Shown here: piece after piece, positions 8,293-16,510 of the stretch
How positions within the stretch are numbered: the first letter of the stretch is position 1
Layout: every line of letters starts with the position of its first letter
NCBI GenBank assembly: GCA_950097035.1
Contig: CATNDT010000004.1
Coordinates: 1 to 46,914, forward strand
Direction: 5' to 3'
DNA length: 46,914 nt
Source of the DNA: an uncultured Oscillibacter sp.
GTDB taxonomy: Bacteria; Bacillota; Clostridia; Oscillospirales; Oscillospiraceae
Translations under genes and position numbers: made by a program
Notes under the pieces: generated by a model
What the model saw: the letters and a program-made list of their open reading frames with translations, nothing else
Database searches by the model: none
Told to the model about the DNA's origin: nothing

Positions 8293-8315
8293 GGGCTCTT
8301 CCCCGCACGGGGAGA

Positions 8316-9830
8316 TCACTGCGCCAAACGGGCCAGCACCGCCTGAGTAATGGCCTCAATGTCCGCGCGGCTCAACGCGCCGGCCGCCTGCCGCAGATCC
8401 GCCGCGGAGTCCTGTCCGGGTGATACCGGCGCGCCGGCTGTGCTCTCCGGCGCGGAAACGCTGCCCCGAAGCTCCTCCAGCTCCCGCAGGCCAAAGGCCA
8501 CGCGGCGGATGTTGATGAGATTCATGGGCCCCACGTTATCGGATGTGGCGCTGCCGCCCACGGCGCCGCACCCCAGCGTCAGCGCAGGCTGGAGCCCCGT
8601 CACCGCGCCCACGCCGCCCAGGGCCCCCGGCGTGTTGACCAGCAGGCGGGAGACGGGTTTTTTCAGGGCAAACTCCCGAATGACGCTCATATCCTCGCTG
8701 TGGATCGTCATGGTGTGTCCAACACCCTCGTTTTGCAGAATCTCGATGCAGCGGGCGCAGGCGCTCTCCCAGTTCTCCTCCACATAAAATGCCAGGATAG
8801 GGCAGAGCTTTTCCCGGGAATAGGGGTTGTCCCTGCCCACGGTGGTCTGGGGCGAAATCAGCACCCGCGTCCCCGCCGGAACTGAGATGCCCGCCATTTC
8901 GGCGATGACCTTCGCAGACCGCCCCACAATTTTGGGGTTCATGGTGCCGTTGGCCCGCATGATAAAGCGGCCCACCTTCTCGCTCTCCTCCGGGGACATA
9001 AAGTAACCGCCCTGCTTTTCCGCCTCCGCCGTCACCCGGTCCCTGATGCAGTGCTCCGTGACGATGCTCTGCTCTGAGGCGCAGATCGTGCCGTTATCAA
9101 AGGTCTTGCTGTCAAAGATGTGCTTGACGGCAAGCGGGATATCGGCGGATTTTTCAATATAGGACGGGCCGTTGCCCGGCCCCACGCCCAGCGCCGGGTT
9201 GCCGGAGCAATAGGCCGCCCGCACCATGGCCTCTCCTCCGGTGGCGAGGATCATGCCCACATCCCGGTTTTTCAGCAGCGCGGCGGTGCCCTCCTGGGTG
9301 GGCACGGTGACGCACTGCACCAGTCCCGCCGGAGCTCCGGCCGCAGCCGCCGCCTGATGGATGACCCTGAAGGTCTCCGCGGTGCAGTTCTTCGCGCCGG
9401 GGTGGGGGCTGATGATGATGGCGTTGCCCGCCTTCAGGGCGATCAGGGTCTTATACATGGCGGTGGACGTGGGATTAGTGGAGGGGATCAATGCCGCCAC
9501 AACGCCCACAGGAACGGCCACCTCCCAGATTTTCCGCTCCCGGTCCTCCCGCAGGATCCCAACGGTTTTCAGTTCCCTGATGCTCTCATAGGTCATGGCG
9601 CTGCCCAGCAGATTTTTCAAAACCTTATCCTGCCAGACGCCAAATCCCGTCTCCTCCACCGCCAGCTTTGCCAGCCGCTCCGCATTGGCGGCGCAGGCAT
9701 AGGCGATGGCCCTGACAACCCCGTCCACCTGCTGCTGGCTGCAGGCGGCAAACTCCCGCTGGGCCGCCTTTGCCCTTGCCACCAGATTCCGCACCTCCTG
9801 AACGGACTGCAGGTCTCTATCAAATTCCAC
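8316..9830 (-). CDS. eutE: Acetylating acetaldehyde dehydrogenase EutE
   Basis: A 504-residue CoA-acylating aldehyde dehydrogenase that oxidises acetaldehyde to acetyl-CoA with NAD. The nucleophile region is NGTICASEQS with Cys250. Other conserved stretches are ALIPSTNPTSTAMYKTL and the glycine-rich LGVGPGNGPSYIE. After the catalytic domain (to about residue 450) there is a low-complexity Ala/Gly/Pro linker and a terminal amphipathic helix, ADIEAITQAVLARLAQ, the probable encapsulation peptide. The GTG start has GAGGAGG upstream. It is flanked on both sides by the two eutM copies. No alcohol dehydrogenase is encoded nearby to regenerate NAD. Confidence 0.96.
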   Translation of the reverse strand: MEFDRDLQSVQEVRNLVARAKAAQREFAACSQQQVDGVVRAIAYACAANAERLAKLAVEETGFGVWQDKVLKNLLGSAMTYESIRELKTVGILREDRERKIWEVAVPVGVVAALIPSTNPTSTAMYKTLIALKAGNAIIISPHPGAKNCTAETFRVIHQAAAAAGAPAGLVQCVTVPTQEGTAALLKNRDVGMILATGGEAMVRAAYCSGNPALGVGPGNGPSYIEKSADIPLAVKHIFDSKTFDNGTICASEQSIVTEHCIRDRVTAEAEKQGGYFMSPEESEKVGRFIMRANGTMNPKIVGRSAKVIAEMAGISVPAGTRVLISPQTTVGRDNPYSREKLCPILAFYVEENWESACARCIEILQNEGVGHTMTIHSEDMSVIREFALKKPVSRLLVNTPGALGGVGAVTGLQPALTLGCGAVGGSATSDNVGPMNLINIRRVAFGLRELEELRGSVSAPESTAGAPVSPGQDSAADLRQAAGALSRADIEAITQAVLARLAQ

Positions 9831-9872
9831 GGTTTCGCCTCCTCACTCCCGGACTCTTCAGGTACATCCGCC

Positions 9873-10166
9873 TCACCGGTCACTCTCCTCCAGCACAGGC
9901 AGAATATACTCCACCTCGCTGTGGGGTCTGGGAATCACATGAACCGACACCAGCTCCCCCACCCGGGACGCCGCGGCGGCCCCGGCGTCTGTGGCGGCCT
10001 TCACCGCGCCCACGTCGCCCCGGACCATCACCGTCACCAGGCCGCCGCCCACATGGACCTTACCGATCAGCCGGACGTTTGCCGCCTTGACCATGGCGTC
10101 CGCCGCCTCCACCGAGCCCACAAGACCCTTCGTCTCAACCATTCCCAATGCCTGCATAGATTCCAT
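9873..10166 (-). CDS. eutM: EutM-type BMC-H shell protein, first copy
   Basis: A 97-residue major hexameric shell protein, with [20 protein letters not shown] at the N-terminus, the [17 protein letters not shown] pore region and the end [14 protein letters not shown]. Its sequence is closer to the common EutM than the second copy is (RPHSEVE). AGGAGGTATTTACA before the ATG is a very strong ribosome site, fitting the need for abundant shell protein. A hairpin in the eutL-eutM gap may mark a processing site. It is transcribed upstream of eutE. Confidence 0.95.
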   Translation of the reverse strand: MESMQALGMVETKGLVGSVEAADAMVKAANVRLIGKVHVGGGLVTVMVRGDVGAVKAATDAGAAAASRVGELVSVHVIPRPHSEVEYILPVLEESDR

Positions 10167-10202
10167 TGTAAATACCTCCTGTTTTTAATTGGATTATTTT
10201 TA

Positions 10203-10218
10203 CGCTCTGTATAGAGCG
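10203..10218 (-). other. Hairpin in the eutL-eutM gap
   Basis: Perfect 6-bp inverted repeat, CGCTCT (10203-10208) and AGAGCG (10213-10218), with a four-base loop. It is followed on the minus strand by TAAAAATAAT and then the strong eutM ribosome site. It may stabilise or process the mRNA so that shell protein is made in excess. Confidence 0.4.
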
Positions 10219-10237
10219 GTCCGCGCTTCTCCCAGCC

Positions 10238-10891
10238 CTAATAGGCCATGGGCGCGCCGGCGATCCGACACACCGCTTCGGCAAAGGCCCGGCAGGCCGC
10301 CTGACAGGCCGCCTGCTCCCCGGTCATCAACCCGCCGGCAAAGTTCGTCTCAGAGGGCGGCCCATAGAATCTGCTCAGCGTCACCCCCGCCGCCTTGGCG
10401 GCGGCGTCCAGGCCCACCAGGGCCTCCAGGGGCGGCGCGATGAGATAGGCCATGGCCGTCCCCTCCGGAACGCCCGCCTCCCGGGAGAGATAGCTCCCGG
10501 TGCGGGAGATACAGTGGGCAAAGTAGACAATCGAGCCGTCCGCATTGGCGCTGTAAAAGCAGGCGTCCCTTTCCGCATAGCGGATGGCGGCGTCCAGTCC
10601 GCTGCGGACTTCCGCCGGGTCCTCCGCCGCCAGAACCCCGATGAATTCCCCGGCCAGGGCGGTGCTGGCGTTGGCGGAGCCGGCATATAGACTTCGCGCG
10701 TAAGCCACTGATACCCGCGCCCTCTTGGTGGCCTCGTCCAGGGCCGCATAGGATACGTCGTCACAGTCGGTGGTCAGGATTCCCAGGCTTCGGCAGCCCG
10801 CCGGAGCCCGCAGCCTCTCCAGCAACGCCGGGTCAGCGTTGGGGAGAATCCGTGCGCTCAGCACGGTGGTCTTTATGGGGCTTCCCAGCAC
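10238..10891 (-). CDS. eutL: EutL tandem-BMC shell protein
   Basis: A 217-residue trimeric shell protein with two permuted BMC domains and a gated pore. The N-terminus (TTVLSARILPNADPALLERL), the ILTTDCDDVSYAALDEATK segment and SLYAGSANASTALAGEFIG are typical of EutL. The GTG at 10891 is preferred because AGGGGGGAG stands six bases upstream. Another GTG at 10909 overlaps the eutC stop codon as GTGA but has no ribosome site. It follows eutC and precedes the first eutM. Confidence 0.93.
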   Translation of the reverse strand: MLGSPIKTTVLSARILPNADPALLERLRAPAGCRSLGILTTDCDDVSYAALDEATKRARVSVAYARSLYAGSANASTALAGEFIGVLAAEDPAEVRSGLDAAIRYAERDACFYSANADGSIVYFAHCISRTGSYLSREAGVPEGTAMAYLIAPPLEALVGLDAAAKAAGVTLSRFYGPPSETNFAGGLMTGEQAACQAACRAFAEAVCRIAGAPMAY

Positions 10892-10905
10892 CGTTCTCTC
10901 CCCCC

Positions 10906-11760
10906 TCACCTGATCAGGTCCACGCCGCTGGCCTTTTGCTCCAGGACTCTGGCGATGACCTCCGCCACATAGGCGCCAGCCTCCACCGCGGCGGTGCCGT
11001 TTTTGTGGATGTTGGACACCACTGTCCGCTTGGCCTCCGGCATGCCCACATAGGCGTTATAGGCGATGTACGCGCTCATGCTCTCGGCGGTGGCGAGACC
11101 CGGCCGCTCACCGATCAGAACGCAGACCACCCTGGGCCCTAAAATCTCCGCCACATGCTCCTGAGAGCCCACCCGTCCAAAGCGCAGGTAAAAGGGCGTT
11201 CCCACTCTCAGCCCCATATGCCCCAGGGCATCCGTCAGCGCCGGCAGAATCCTGTTCAGATTGGCCTCAATGGCCGTGGAGCTGAGGCCGTCTGCGGCGT
11301 AAATCTGCACATCCGGATTCATAACGCAGCGCTCCCGCAGCGCCTTCACCGCCTCAGGGGCCAGCTGACGCCCCAGATCCGGTCTGGTGATGTAGGTGTT
11401 CTTATCCGGGCACATGGTCTGCACGGTGAAGAGGCCGGCCTCCTCCAACACCTGCGGGGCCACATCTGCAAACACCGCGTCCCGTGCCTGGGCGTGGTCC
11501 GCCCGCAGGGTCAGCATAGTCCGGGTCATAAACCGGGGACCCGCCCGTCCCACGCCGATGCGGGCCGTGGTCCTGGCCATCATCCGCGCCAGGGCCTCCG
11601 GGTCCACCGGGTCCCGCACCAGCGGGACGGCCCTGCACGCCGCGGAGGTGATATCCGCAGATTCCGGCGGGGCGTTTTGGTCCGGCAGCACCACGCTGCC
11701 TGTGCGCCGCAGCTGCCGCAGCACCTCTTCCGCAATCAAGCCAATCAGTTCCCGATCCAT
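10906..11760 (-). CDS. eutC: Ethanolamine ammonia-lyase small subunit EutC
   Basis: A 284-residue small subunit that, with EutB, binds adenosylcobalamin and cleaves ethanolamine to acetaldehyde and ammonia. The N-terminal helix MDRELIGLIAEEVLRQLRR has the pattern of a targeting peptide to the compartment lumen, as known for EutC. The cobalamin-binding core includes RIGVGRAGPRFMT near the start and VCVLIGERPGLATAESMSAY, a hallmark of the family. The ATG at 11760 has GAGGAGGG, which begins directly at the eutB stop codon. Further in-frame sequence upstream is eutB shadow. Confidence 0.96.
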   Translation of the reverse strand: MDRELIGLIAEEVLRQLRRTGSVVLPDQNAPPESADITSAACRAVPLVRDPVDPEALARMMARTTARIGVGRAGPRFMTRTMLTLRADHAQARDAVFADVAPQVLEEAGLFTVQTMCPDKNTYITRPDLGRQLAPEAVKALRERCVMNPDVQIYAADGLSSTAIEANLNRILPALTDALGHMGLRVGTPFYLRFGRVGSQEHVAEILGPRVVCVLIGERPGLATAESMSAYIAYNAYVGMPEAKRTVVSNIHKNGTAAVEAGAYVAEVIARVLEQKASGVDLIR

Positions 11761-11773
11761 CTGCACACCCTCC

Positions 11774-13138
11774 TCATCCCGCAAAAATGGTGGGGTCTCC
11801 GGCCCGGCCGACCAGAAGGCCGTTTTCCATGATTCCCATCTTCTCCAGCCACAGCTCAAATTCACGGATGGGCCGCAGCCCCAGAATCTCACGAATCGCC
11901 GCCGTGTCATGATAGGCGTTGGTCTGGTAGTTCAGCATCACGTCGTCGCTGGTTGGAACGCCCAGAATGTAGTTGACGCCGGCAGTGCTCAGCAGCAGCG
12001 ACAGGTTTTCAATGTCGTTCTGGTCCGCCAGCATGTGGTTGGTATAACAGCAGTCACAACCCATGGGAACGCCGGTGAGCTTGCCCATGAAGTGGTCCTC
12101 CAGACCGGCCCGGATCACCTGCCTGCTGTCGTACAGGTACTCCGGCCCGATGAAGCCCACCACCGTGTTGACCATAAAGGGGTTAAACTCCCTGGCAAAG
12201 CCGTAGCACCGGGCCTCCATGGTGACCTGATCCGCGCCATAATGGGCGTCCGACGACAGCTCACTGCCCTGCCCGGTCTCGAAATACAGCACGTTGGGAC
12301 CCTTTGCGGTGCCCCGCTCCCGCAGCAGCGCCTGGGCCTCCCGCACGGTGTCCGCCGAAAAGCCAAAGGCGCTGTTACCCTTCTGGCTGCCGGCAATGGA
12401 CTGAAAGATCATGTCGGCAGGGGCGCCCTTTTTCACCGCCTCGATCTGGGTGGTGATATGCCCCAGCACGCAGATCTGGGTAGGAATCTCAAAGCGCCGT
12501 TTCACCTCGTCAAACCGCCGGAGCACCTCCCCCAGGCTGGAGGCCGTGTCGTTCACCGGATTGAGGCCCAGCAGCACGTCGCCGCAGCCGTAGCTCAGCC
12601 CCTCAAAAAGGGAGGCCGTGATGCCCTCCACATCGTCGGTGGGGTGATTTGGCTGCAGGCGGGTGGACAGGCAGCCCCGCCGGCCCACCGTTGTGTTGCA
12701 GGTGGCGGTGACGCGGATCTTGTTGGCGGCATAGACCAGATCCAGATTACCCATCAGCTTACACACGCCGGCCACCACCTCGCTGGTCAAACCGGTGCTC
12801 AAGCGCCGCAGCTTCTCCTCCGTGGCCGTATATCCAAGGATATACTCCCGCAGCTCCGCCATCGTCCAGCCGGCGATCTCCTGATAGACCTCCCGGTCGA
12901 TGGAGTCCTGGTTGATACGGGTGACCTCATCGTCCTCATAGGGCACCACGGGATTTTCCCGCAGGTCCCGCACCAGCAGGCAGCTCAGCACCTCTTTGGC
13001 CGCAATACGCTCCAGATCCGTCTCCGCCGCAATGCCCGCCAGTACATCCCCGGATTTCTGCTCGTTGGCCTTGGCCAGCACCTCCTTCACGGATTTGAAG
13101 GAAAAGTGCTTGCCCGCCAGCATGGTTGACAGTTTCAT
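11774..13138 (-). CDS. eutB: Ethanolamine ammonia-lyase large subunit EutB
   Basis: A 454-residue TIM-barrel subunit carrying the active site for ethanolamine deamination. Typical stretches are the N-terminal region VLAKANEQKSGDVLAGIAAE, NPVVPYEDDEVTRINQDSID, and CDCCYTNHMLADQNDIENL near the C-terminus. The length is that of the family. It lies between eutA and eutC, 21 bases after the eutA stop codon, with AGGAGCG before the ATG. It acts in the microcompartment lumen as an EutB-EutC dodecamer. Confidence 0.98.
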   Translation of the reverse strand: MKLSTMLAGKHFSFKSVKEVLAKANEQKSGDVLAGIAAETDLERIAAKEVLSCLLVRDLRENPVVPYEDDEVTRINQDSIDREVYQEIAGWTMAELREYILGYTATEEKLRRLSTGLTSEVVAGVCKLMGNLDLVYAANKIRVTATCNTTVGRRGCLSTRLQPNHPTDDVEGITASLFEGLSYGCGDVLLGLNPVNDTASSLGEVLRRFDEVKRRFEIPTQICVLGHITTQIEAVKKGAPADMIFQSIAGSQKGNSAFGFSADTVREAQALLRERGTAKGPNVLYFETGQGSELSSDAHYGADQVTMEARCYGFAREFNPFMVNTVVGFIGPEYLYDSRQVIRAGLEDHFMGKLTGVPMGCDCCYTNHMLADQNDIENLSLLLSTAGVNYILGVPTSDDVMLNYQTNAYHDTAAIREILGLRPIREFELWLEKMGIMENGLLVGRAGDPTIFAG

Positions 13139-13159
13139 ACGCTCACGCTCCTCTACCCC

Positions 13160-14590
13160 TTATCCAAACAGCAATGTCTTCACCACTACCGGAATTACCA
13201 TTCCGTCCAGCACCGGCTTCCCCAGGTCCACATAGTCCCCCTGTTCCACCTTTACCCCGTCAATACAGATCACCTGCCGCCGCCCTTTCAGGGCAGCTTC
13301 TATCTGCCCCCCCAGAGCCTTCGCAATGTCCTGCTCCAAAACAACCAGCACCGGAGCCCCGGCGGGCAATACCCGATCCAGCGTCCCGGCCAAACAGCGG
13401 GCCAGCGCCGCCACCTCTCCATATGTCGGGTCGCTCTCGCCGGGAAGTGCGAGAACCAGATTATCCGCTCCGCTCTGGTCCAAGAACCAGCGGAGCTTCT
13501 CCGCCAAAAAGGCCCCCTCTCCCGAAATGCACCGCGCCTGTTCTCCGGCGGTCAGCTTCAGGGCAGGCAGGTCCCGCATGGGCAGCAGCTCCCGGGCGTA
13601 AGCAATGGTGCTGCCGGAGATGCCGGTGGTGTAAGTACCGGCGCCCACCACGGTGGCCCGGATGGTCTCCCTCCCCCGTATGGCGGGGATGGCCTGAAGA
13701 AGCCCGCTGCCGGCAATGGAGCGCCCCAGCAGCACGCCAATATCCCCGTAGGGAACCGGGTCACCGTCTGCTCTCCAAATGCAGTCCGCCACGCCGCCGG
13801 AAAAGCAGATGCGGCTGACTCTCCGTCCCTGCAGGTCCAGCCAGGAGCTCTCCGGCGTCCGCACTGTGCCCAGCAGCCCCTCCCGGGGCTTGCAGCACAG
13901 CGCCTGGGCCAGCAGGTCCGCCATCTTATCCGTAACGCATCTCAGCTCCGCCAGCGTGCTCCGCCGGCCCGCCTGCAGCCGTACATTTACAGCCGCCGCA
14001 ACGGCCGCCGCCGCCGGGCTCACATGTTCCACCCGCAGTTCCCGGTCCACCCGGATCAGCCGGCCGCCGATATCCAGGCAGCCCTTGCTCACCGTGTCGC
14101 CCCGGTCAAAGAGGACCATGTTGGTGGTCCCTCCGCCGATATCCAGGTTGACAACGGCGCAATTGTGGTCGACGCTGTATTGAAACGCACCGCTGCCCTT
14201 GCCGGCAATGACAGACTCCAGGTCAGGGCCTGCCGTGGAGACCACAAACTCCCCGGCAAATCCGCTGAGCTGTTCCAGCACCGCGGCGGCGTTCTCCTTC
14301 CGGGCAGACTCTCCCGTGATGATAACCGCGCCGGTATCCACGTCCCGGGGCGCATAGCCCGCCGCCTGAAACTCCGCCGCCACGATTTTGCCGACAGCCT
14401 CGCCGTCAATGCGTGCCGGCGTGATCAGGGGCGTGGTGTAGACCCGGCTTTTGTAGACGACCTCCTTGTCCAGGATGGAGACCCGCGGAACAGAGAAGTA
14501 GCCCGCGGTGTTCTCCATGGTGATCCGGCTGAACACCAGCTGTGTCGTGGAGGTTCCAATATCAATTCCAACGCTTAAAATATCCGCCAC
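13160..14590 (-). CDS. eutA: EutA, ethanolamine ammonia-lyase reactivating factor
   Basis: A 476-residue ASKHA-fold ATPase-like chaperone that exchanges damaged cobalamin out of EutBC. The phosphate-binding motif VGIDIGTSTTQLVF is at residues 7-20 and the second one, NLDIGGGTTNMVLFDRG, is near residue 150. ITGESARKENAAAVLEQL is also typical of the family. The GTG start has AAGGGGG eight bases upstream. It is the first gene after the antiterminator leader (14631-14698), so its expression should depend on EutV. Confidence 0.95.
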   Translation of the reverse strand: MADILSVGIDIGTSTTQLVFSRITMENTAGYFSVPRVSILDKEVVYKSRVYTTPLITPARIDGEAVGKIVAAEFQAAGYAPRDVDTGAVIITGESARKENAAAVLEQLSGFAGEFVVSTAGPDLESVIAGKGSGAFQYSVDHNCAVVNLDIGGGTTNMVLFDRGDTVSKGCLDIGGRLIRVDRELRVEHVSPAAAAVAAAVNVRLQAGRRSTLAELRCVTDKMADLLAQALCCKPREGLLGTVRTPESSWLDLQGRRVSRICFSGGVADCIWRADGDPVPYGDIGVLLGRSIAGSGLLQAIPAIRGRETIRATVVGAGTYTTGISGSTIAYARELLPMRDLPALKLTAGEQARCISGEGAFLAEKLRWFLDQSGADNLVLALPGESDPTYGEVAALARCLAGTLDRVLPAGAPVLVVLEQDIAKALGGQIEAALKGRRQVICIDGVKVEQGDYVDLGKPVLDGMVIPVVVKTLLFG

Positions 14591-14630
14591 GGCAGCAGCC
14601 CCCTTCCCGGCATTTTCCTATAAAAGCGCA

Positions 14631-14667
14631 AAAGGCCAAGGCGATCCTCTCGATCGCCTTGGCCTTT
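14631..14667 (-). terminator. Intrinsic terminator in the eutW-eutA leader
   Basis: Perfect 16-bp stem (14631-14646 with 14652-14667) with a GAGAG loop on the minus strand, followed by TTTTGCGCTTTT. It lies between the eutW stop codon and eutA and would stop transcription before the catalytic and shell genes unless opened. Confidence 0.85.
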
Positions 14668-14698
14668 TTGCCAATCAAACCGCACCCTCTTGTGCGGT
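14659..14698 (-). promoter_or_regulatory. Two-hairpin ANTAR antiterminator leader
   Basis: Minus-strand hairpin P1 is ACCGCAC-AAGAGG-GTGCGGT (14679-14698). Four bases later comes P2, TTGGC-AAAAAG-GCCAA (14659-14674). Both loops have six bases and start with A. P2 uses the 5' arm of the terminator, so P2 and the terminator exclude each other. This is the layout of EutV-controlled leaders. The usual G at loop position 4 is A in both loops. Confidence 0.7.
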
Positions 14699-14699
14699 G

Positions 14700-15788
14700 T
14701 CACTCCCTTTTGAAGTCAAAGGACACTCTTGTCCCGCTCTCATCGGAGTCAATATGCAGTTTTCCCTTTAGCTTATCCTCCACGGTCGCCCGGACGATAT
14801 TCAGCCCCAGGCTGCTCTGCCGCCGGAGGCCCGGGTCAAATCCCACCCCGTCGTCGGCAACGGTGATCGTGTGGAACAAATTGCCCCCACACACCGAAAT
14901 CAGCACCGTTCCGGAGGGGCGGCCCGCAAAGGCATGCTTAAAGGCGTTGGTCACAAGCTCCGTGATGACCAGCGAGACCGACGCCGCCACATCCATGGTC
15001 ATGAAGACCTCCTCCCCCTCCGTCTGCAGGCGCAGACGCTGGCTTTCAGGGGGGATCTCCTGCAGGTTTTGCCGCAACCGCTCCAGCAGCACGCGGCTGC
15101 TGACAGTTCCGGCGCCTCCATGGTCATAATTTAGCATATCATGGATGGCGGAGATTGACAAGACCCTTTTCACATTTTGGGTCAAAATCGCCCGCACGTT
15201 GGGGTCGGCGCTCTTACGCGCCTGTAAATTCAGGATGCTGGCCACCAGCTGCAGATTGTTTTTGATCCGGTGGTGCATCTCCCGGAGCTCCACCGAATCT
15301 CCGCCGCGGGCGTGCTCCGCCTGCCGGTTTGACGGCTCCGTCACCTCATAGGATCTGGCCAGCTCCTCATACTTCCGCTCCCGCAGGAGCTCGCCGCTGA
15401 TATCCTTCTCCCGGATCAAAACCGCAATCACCCGGTTTTCCCGGTTTCTCACCGGCACCACGTTCTGCCGCACCGCCCTGCCCTCCTGGGTAATGGCCTT
15501 GAGGTCGCAAACGGGCATCTCCACCAGAAAGGCGTGGAACACCGCCGGCTCCCGCTCCGCCAGGGCCCGCTGCCCCACCACACTCCTGCGGTACGCGCTG
15601 TCCCCCTGTTCCGGCCGGGCCTGTGCCACAACGATCGCCGCGTCCTCGTCCAGCCGGCAGTCCAAAAAGACATCCGCATTGGTCAGATCGGCAATGATCT
15701 TCAGCCGTCCCTCCAGCGTCTCCAGCTCCTGAATATCCGCCTCGTGCAGCTGCGTATGTCGCCGGCAAAGCTCCCTTAACGCGCTCAC
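14700..15788 (-). CDS. eutW: EutW-type sensor histidine kinase (HisKA_2/PdtaS family)
   Basis: A 362-residue soluble kinase. Residues about 1-135 form a sensor region of the PdtaS GAF/PAS type. The phosphoacceptor motif is EMHHRIKNNLQLVASIL, with His173 the likely site, and the ATPase domain has ITELVTNAFKHAF (N box) and VADDGVGFDPG (G1 box). In known systems EutW senses ethanolamine and phosphorylates EutV. There is no membrane helix, consistent with a cytoplasmic signal. Its GTG start overlaps the eutV stop codon as GTGA. The stop codon is directly followed by the antiterminator leader. Confidence 0.93.
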   Translation of the reverse strand: MSALRELCRRHTQLHEADIQELETLEGRLKIIADLTNADVFLDCRLDEDAAIVVAQARPEQGDSAYRRSVVGQRALAEREPAVFHAFLVEMPVCDLKAITQEGRAVRQNVVPVRNRENRVIAVLIREKDISGELLRERKYEELARSYEVTEPSNRQAEHARGGDSVELREMHHRIKNNLQLVASILNLQARKSADPNVRAILTQNVKRVLSISAIHDMLNYDHGGAGTVSSRVLLERLRQNLQEIPPESQRLRLQTEGEEVFMTMDVAASVSLVITELVTNAFKHAFAGRPSGTVLISVCGGNLFHTITVADDGVGFDPGLRRQSSLGLNIVRATVEDKLKGKLHIDSDESGTRVSFDFKRE

Positions 15789-16510
15789 GATCCCCTCTCC
15801 ATCTCTCTTCTCATCCGGCAGGCGGCCTCCTCCCGGCTGCAGCCCAGCGCACTGGCCCGCTCCGCAATTTTTTTGAAGGCCGCCGCCTCAGATAATCCCT
15901 TTTCCCGCATCAGCCGCTCCTTGACAAACGCCACATCGCTGGAGCGCCGCTCCTGGTCCAGCAGCGTATGGGCCAGCACGGAGATCTCCACCCGCTTGTC
16001 CATGGCCATCTGCCGCAGCAGCTGATACGCCTGGGACTCGGATATTCCCTCCCGCTTCGCCAGAATCCCCTTGGCCTGCTGGACCATCCGGCTCTCGGAG
16101 AGCTGCCGCTTTGCAAGATCCGTCTCCCGCCGGCTCTGGCGCAGGCGTTTACTCTGCGCCAAGGCCACCTCCATCGTGGGAAGCAGCAGCCGCTCCTCTA
16201 TCGGTTTTACCAGATATCCCATGACCCCGATCCGCTTTGCCCGCTCGATCGTCTCCCGGTCGTTAAAGGCCGTTAAAAGGATCACACACCGGGCCAATTC
16301 CTCCTGTATGATCTTCTCGGCGGCGGTCAGCCCGTCGAACACCGGCATTTTCACATCCATCAGCACAACGTCCGGTCTGTGCTGACGGCACATCTGCACC
16401 GCGTCGAACCCGTCGCCGGCCTCTCCCACCACCTGAAGCCCCTTTTCCTCCAGCATTCCGATGATGTCCATCCGGGTGATGGGCTCGTCGTCGGCTACCA
16501 GTATCCGCAT
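15785..16510 (-). CDS. eutV: EutV response regulator with two tandem ANTAR domains
   Basis: A 241-residue antiterminator. Residues 1-115 are a receiver domain with Asp7/Asp8, phosphoacceptor Asp52, Thr80 and Lys102. A coiled-coil linker is followed by an ANTAR domain (131-186, SRMVQQAKGILAKREGISES). Residues 190-238 look like a second, diverged ANTAR (FVKERLMREKGLSEAAAF), about 50 residues more than ordinary EutV. The ATG at 16510 is preferred to a GTG two codons earlier because GAGGTG lies five bases upstream. I see no convincing promoter in 16511-16637, which holds only a small GGGAC/GTCCC hairpin (16557-16570). Transcription may come through from the upstream operon. Confidence 0.93.
   Translation of the reverse strand: MRILVADDEPITRMDIIGMLEEKGLQVVGEAGDGFDAVQMCRQHRPDVVLMDVKMPVFDGLTAAEKIIQEELARCVILLTAFNDRETIERAKRIGVMGYLVKPIEERLLLPTMEVALAQSKRLRQSRRETDLAKRQLSESRMVQQAKGILAKREGISESQAYQLLRQMAMDKRVEISVLAHTLLDQERRSSDVAFVKERLMREKGLSEAAAFKKIAERASALGCSREEAACRMRREMERGS

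Noticed and set aside
11396-13129. 577-codon open frame on the plus strand opposite eutB and the start of eutC
   Set aside because: Shadow frame of GC-rich codons; the product is His/Gln/Gly-rich and without recognisable features, while EutB and EutC on the other strand are unmistakable.
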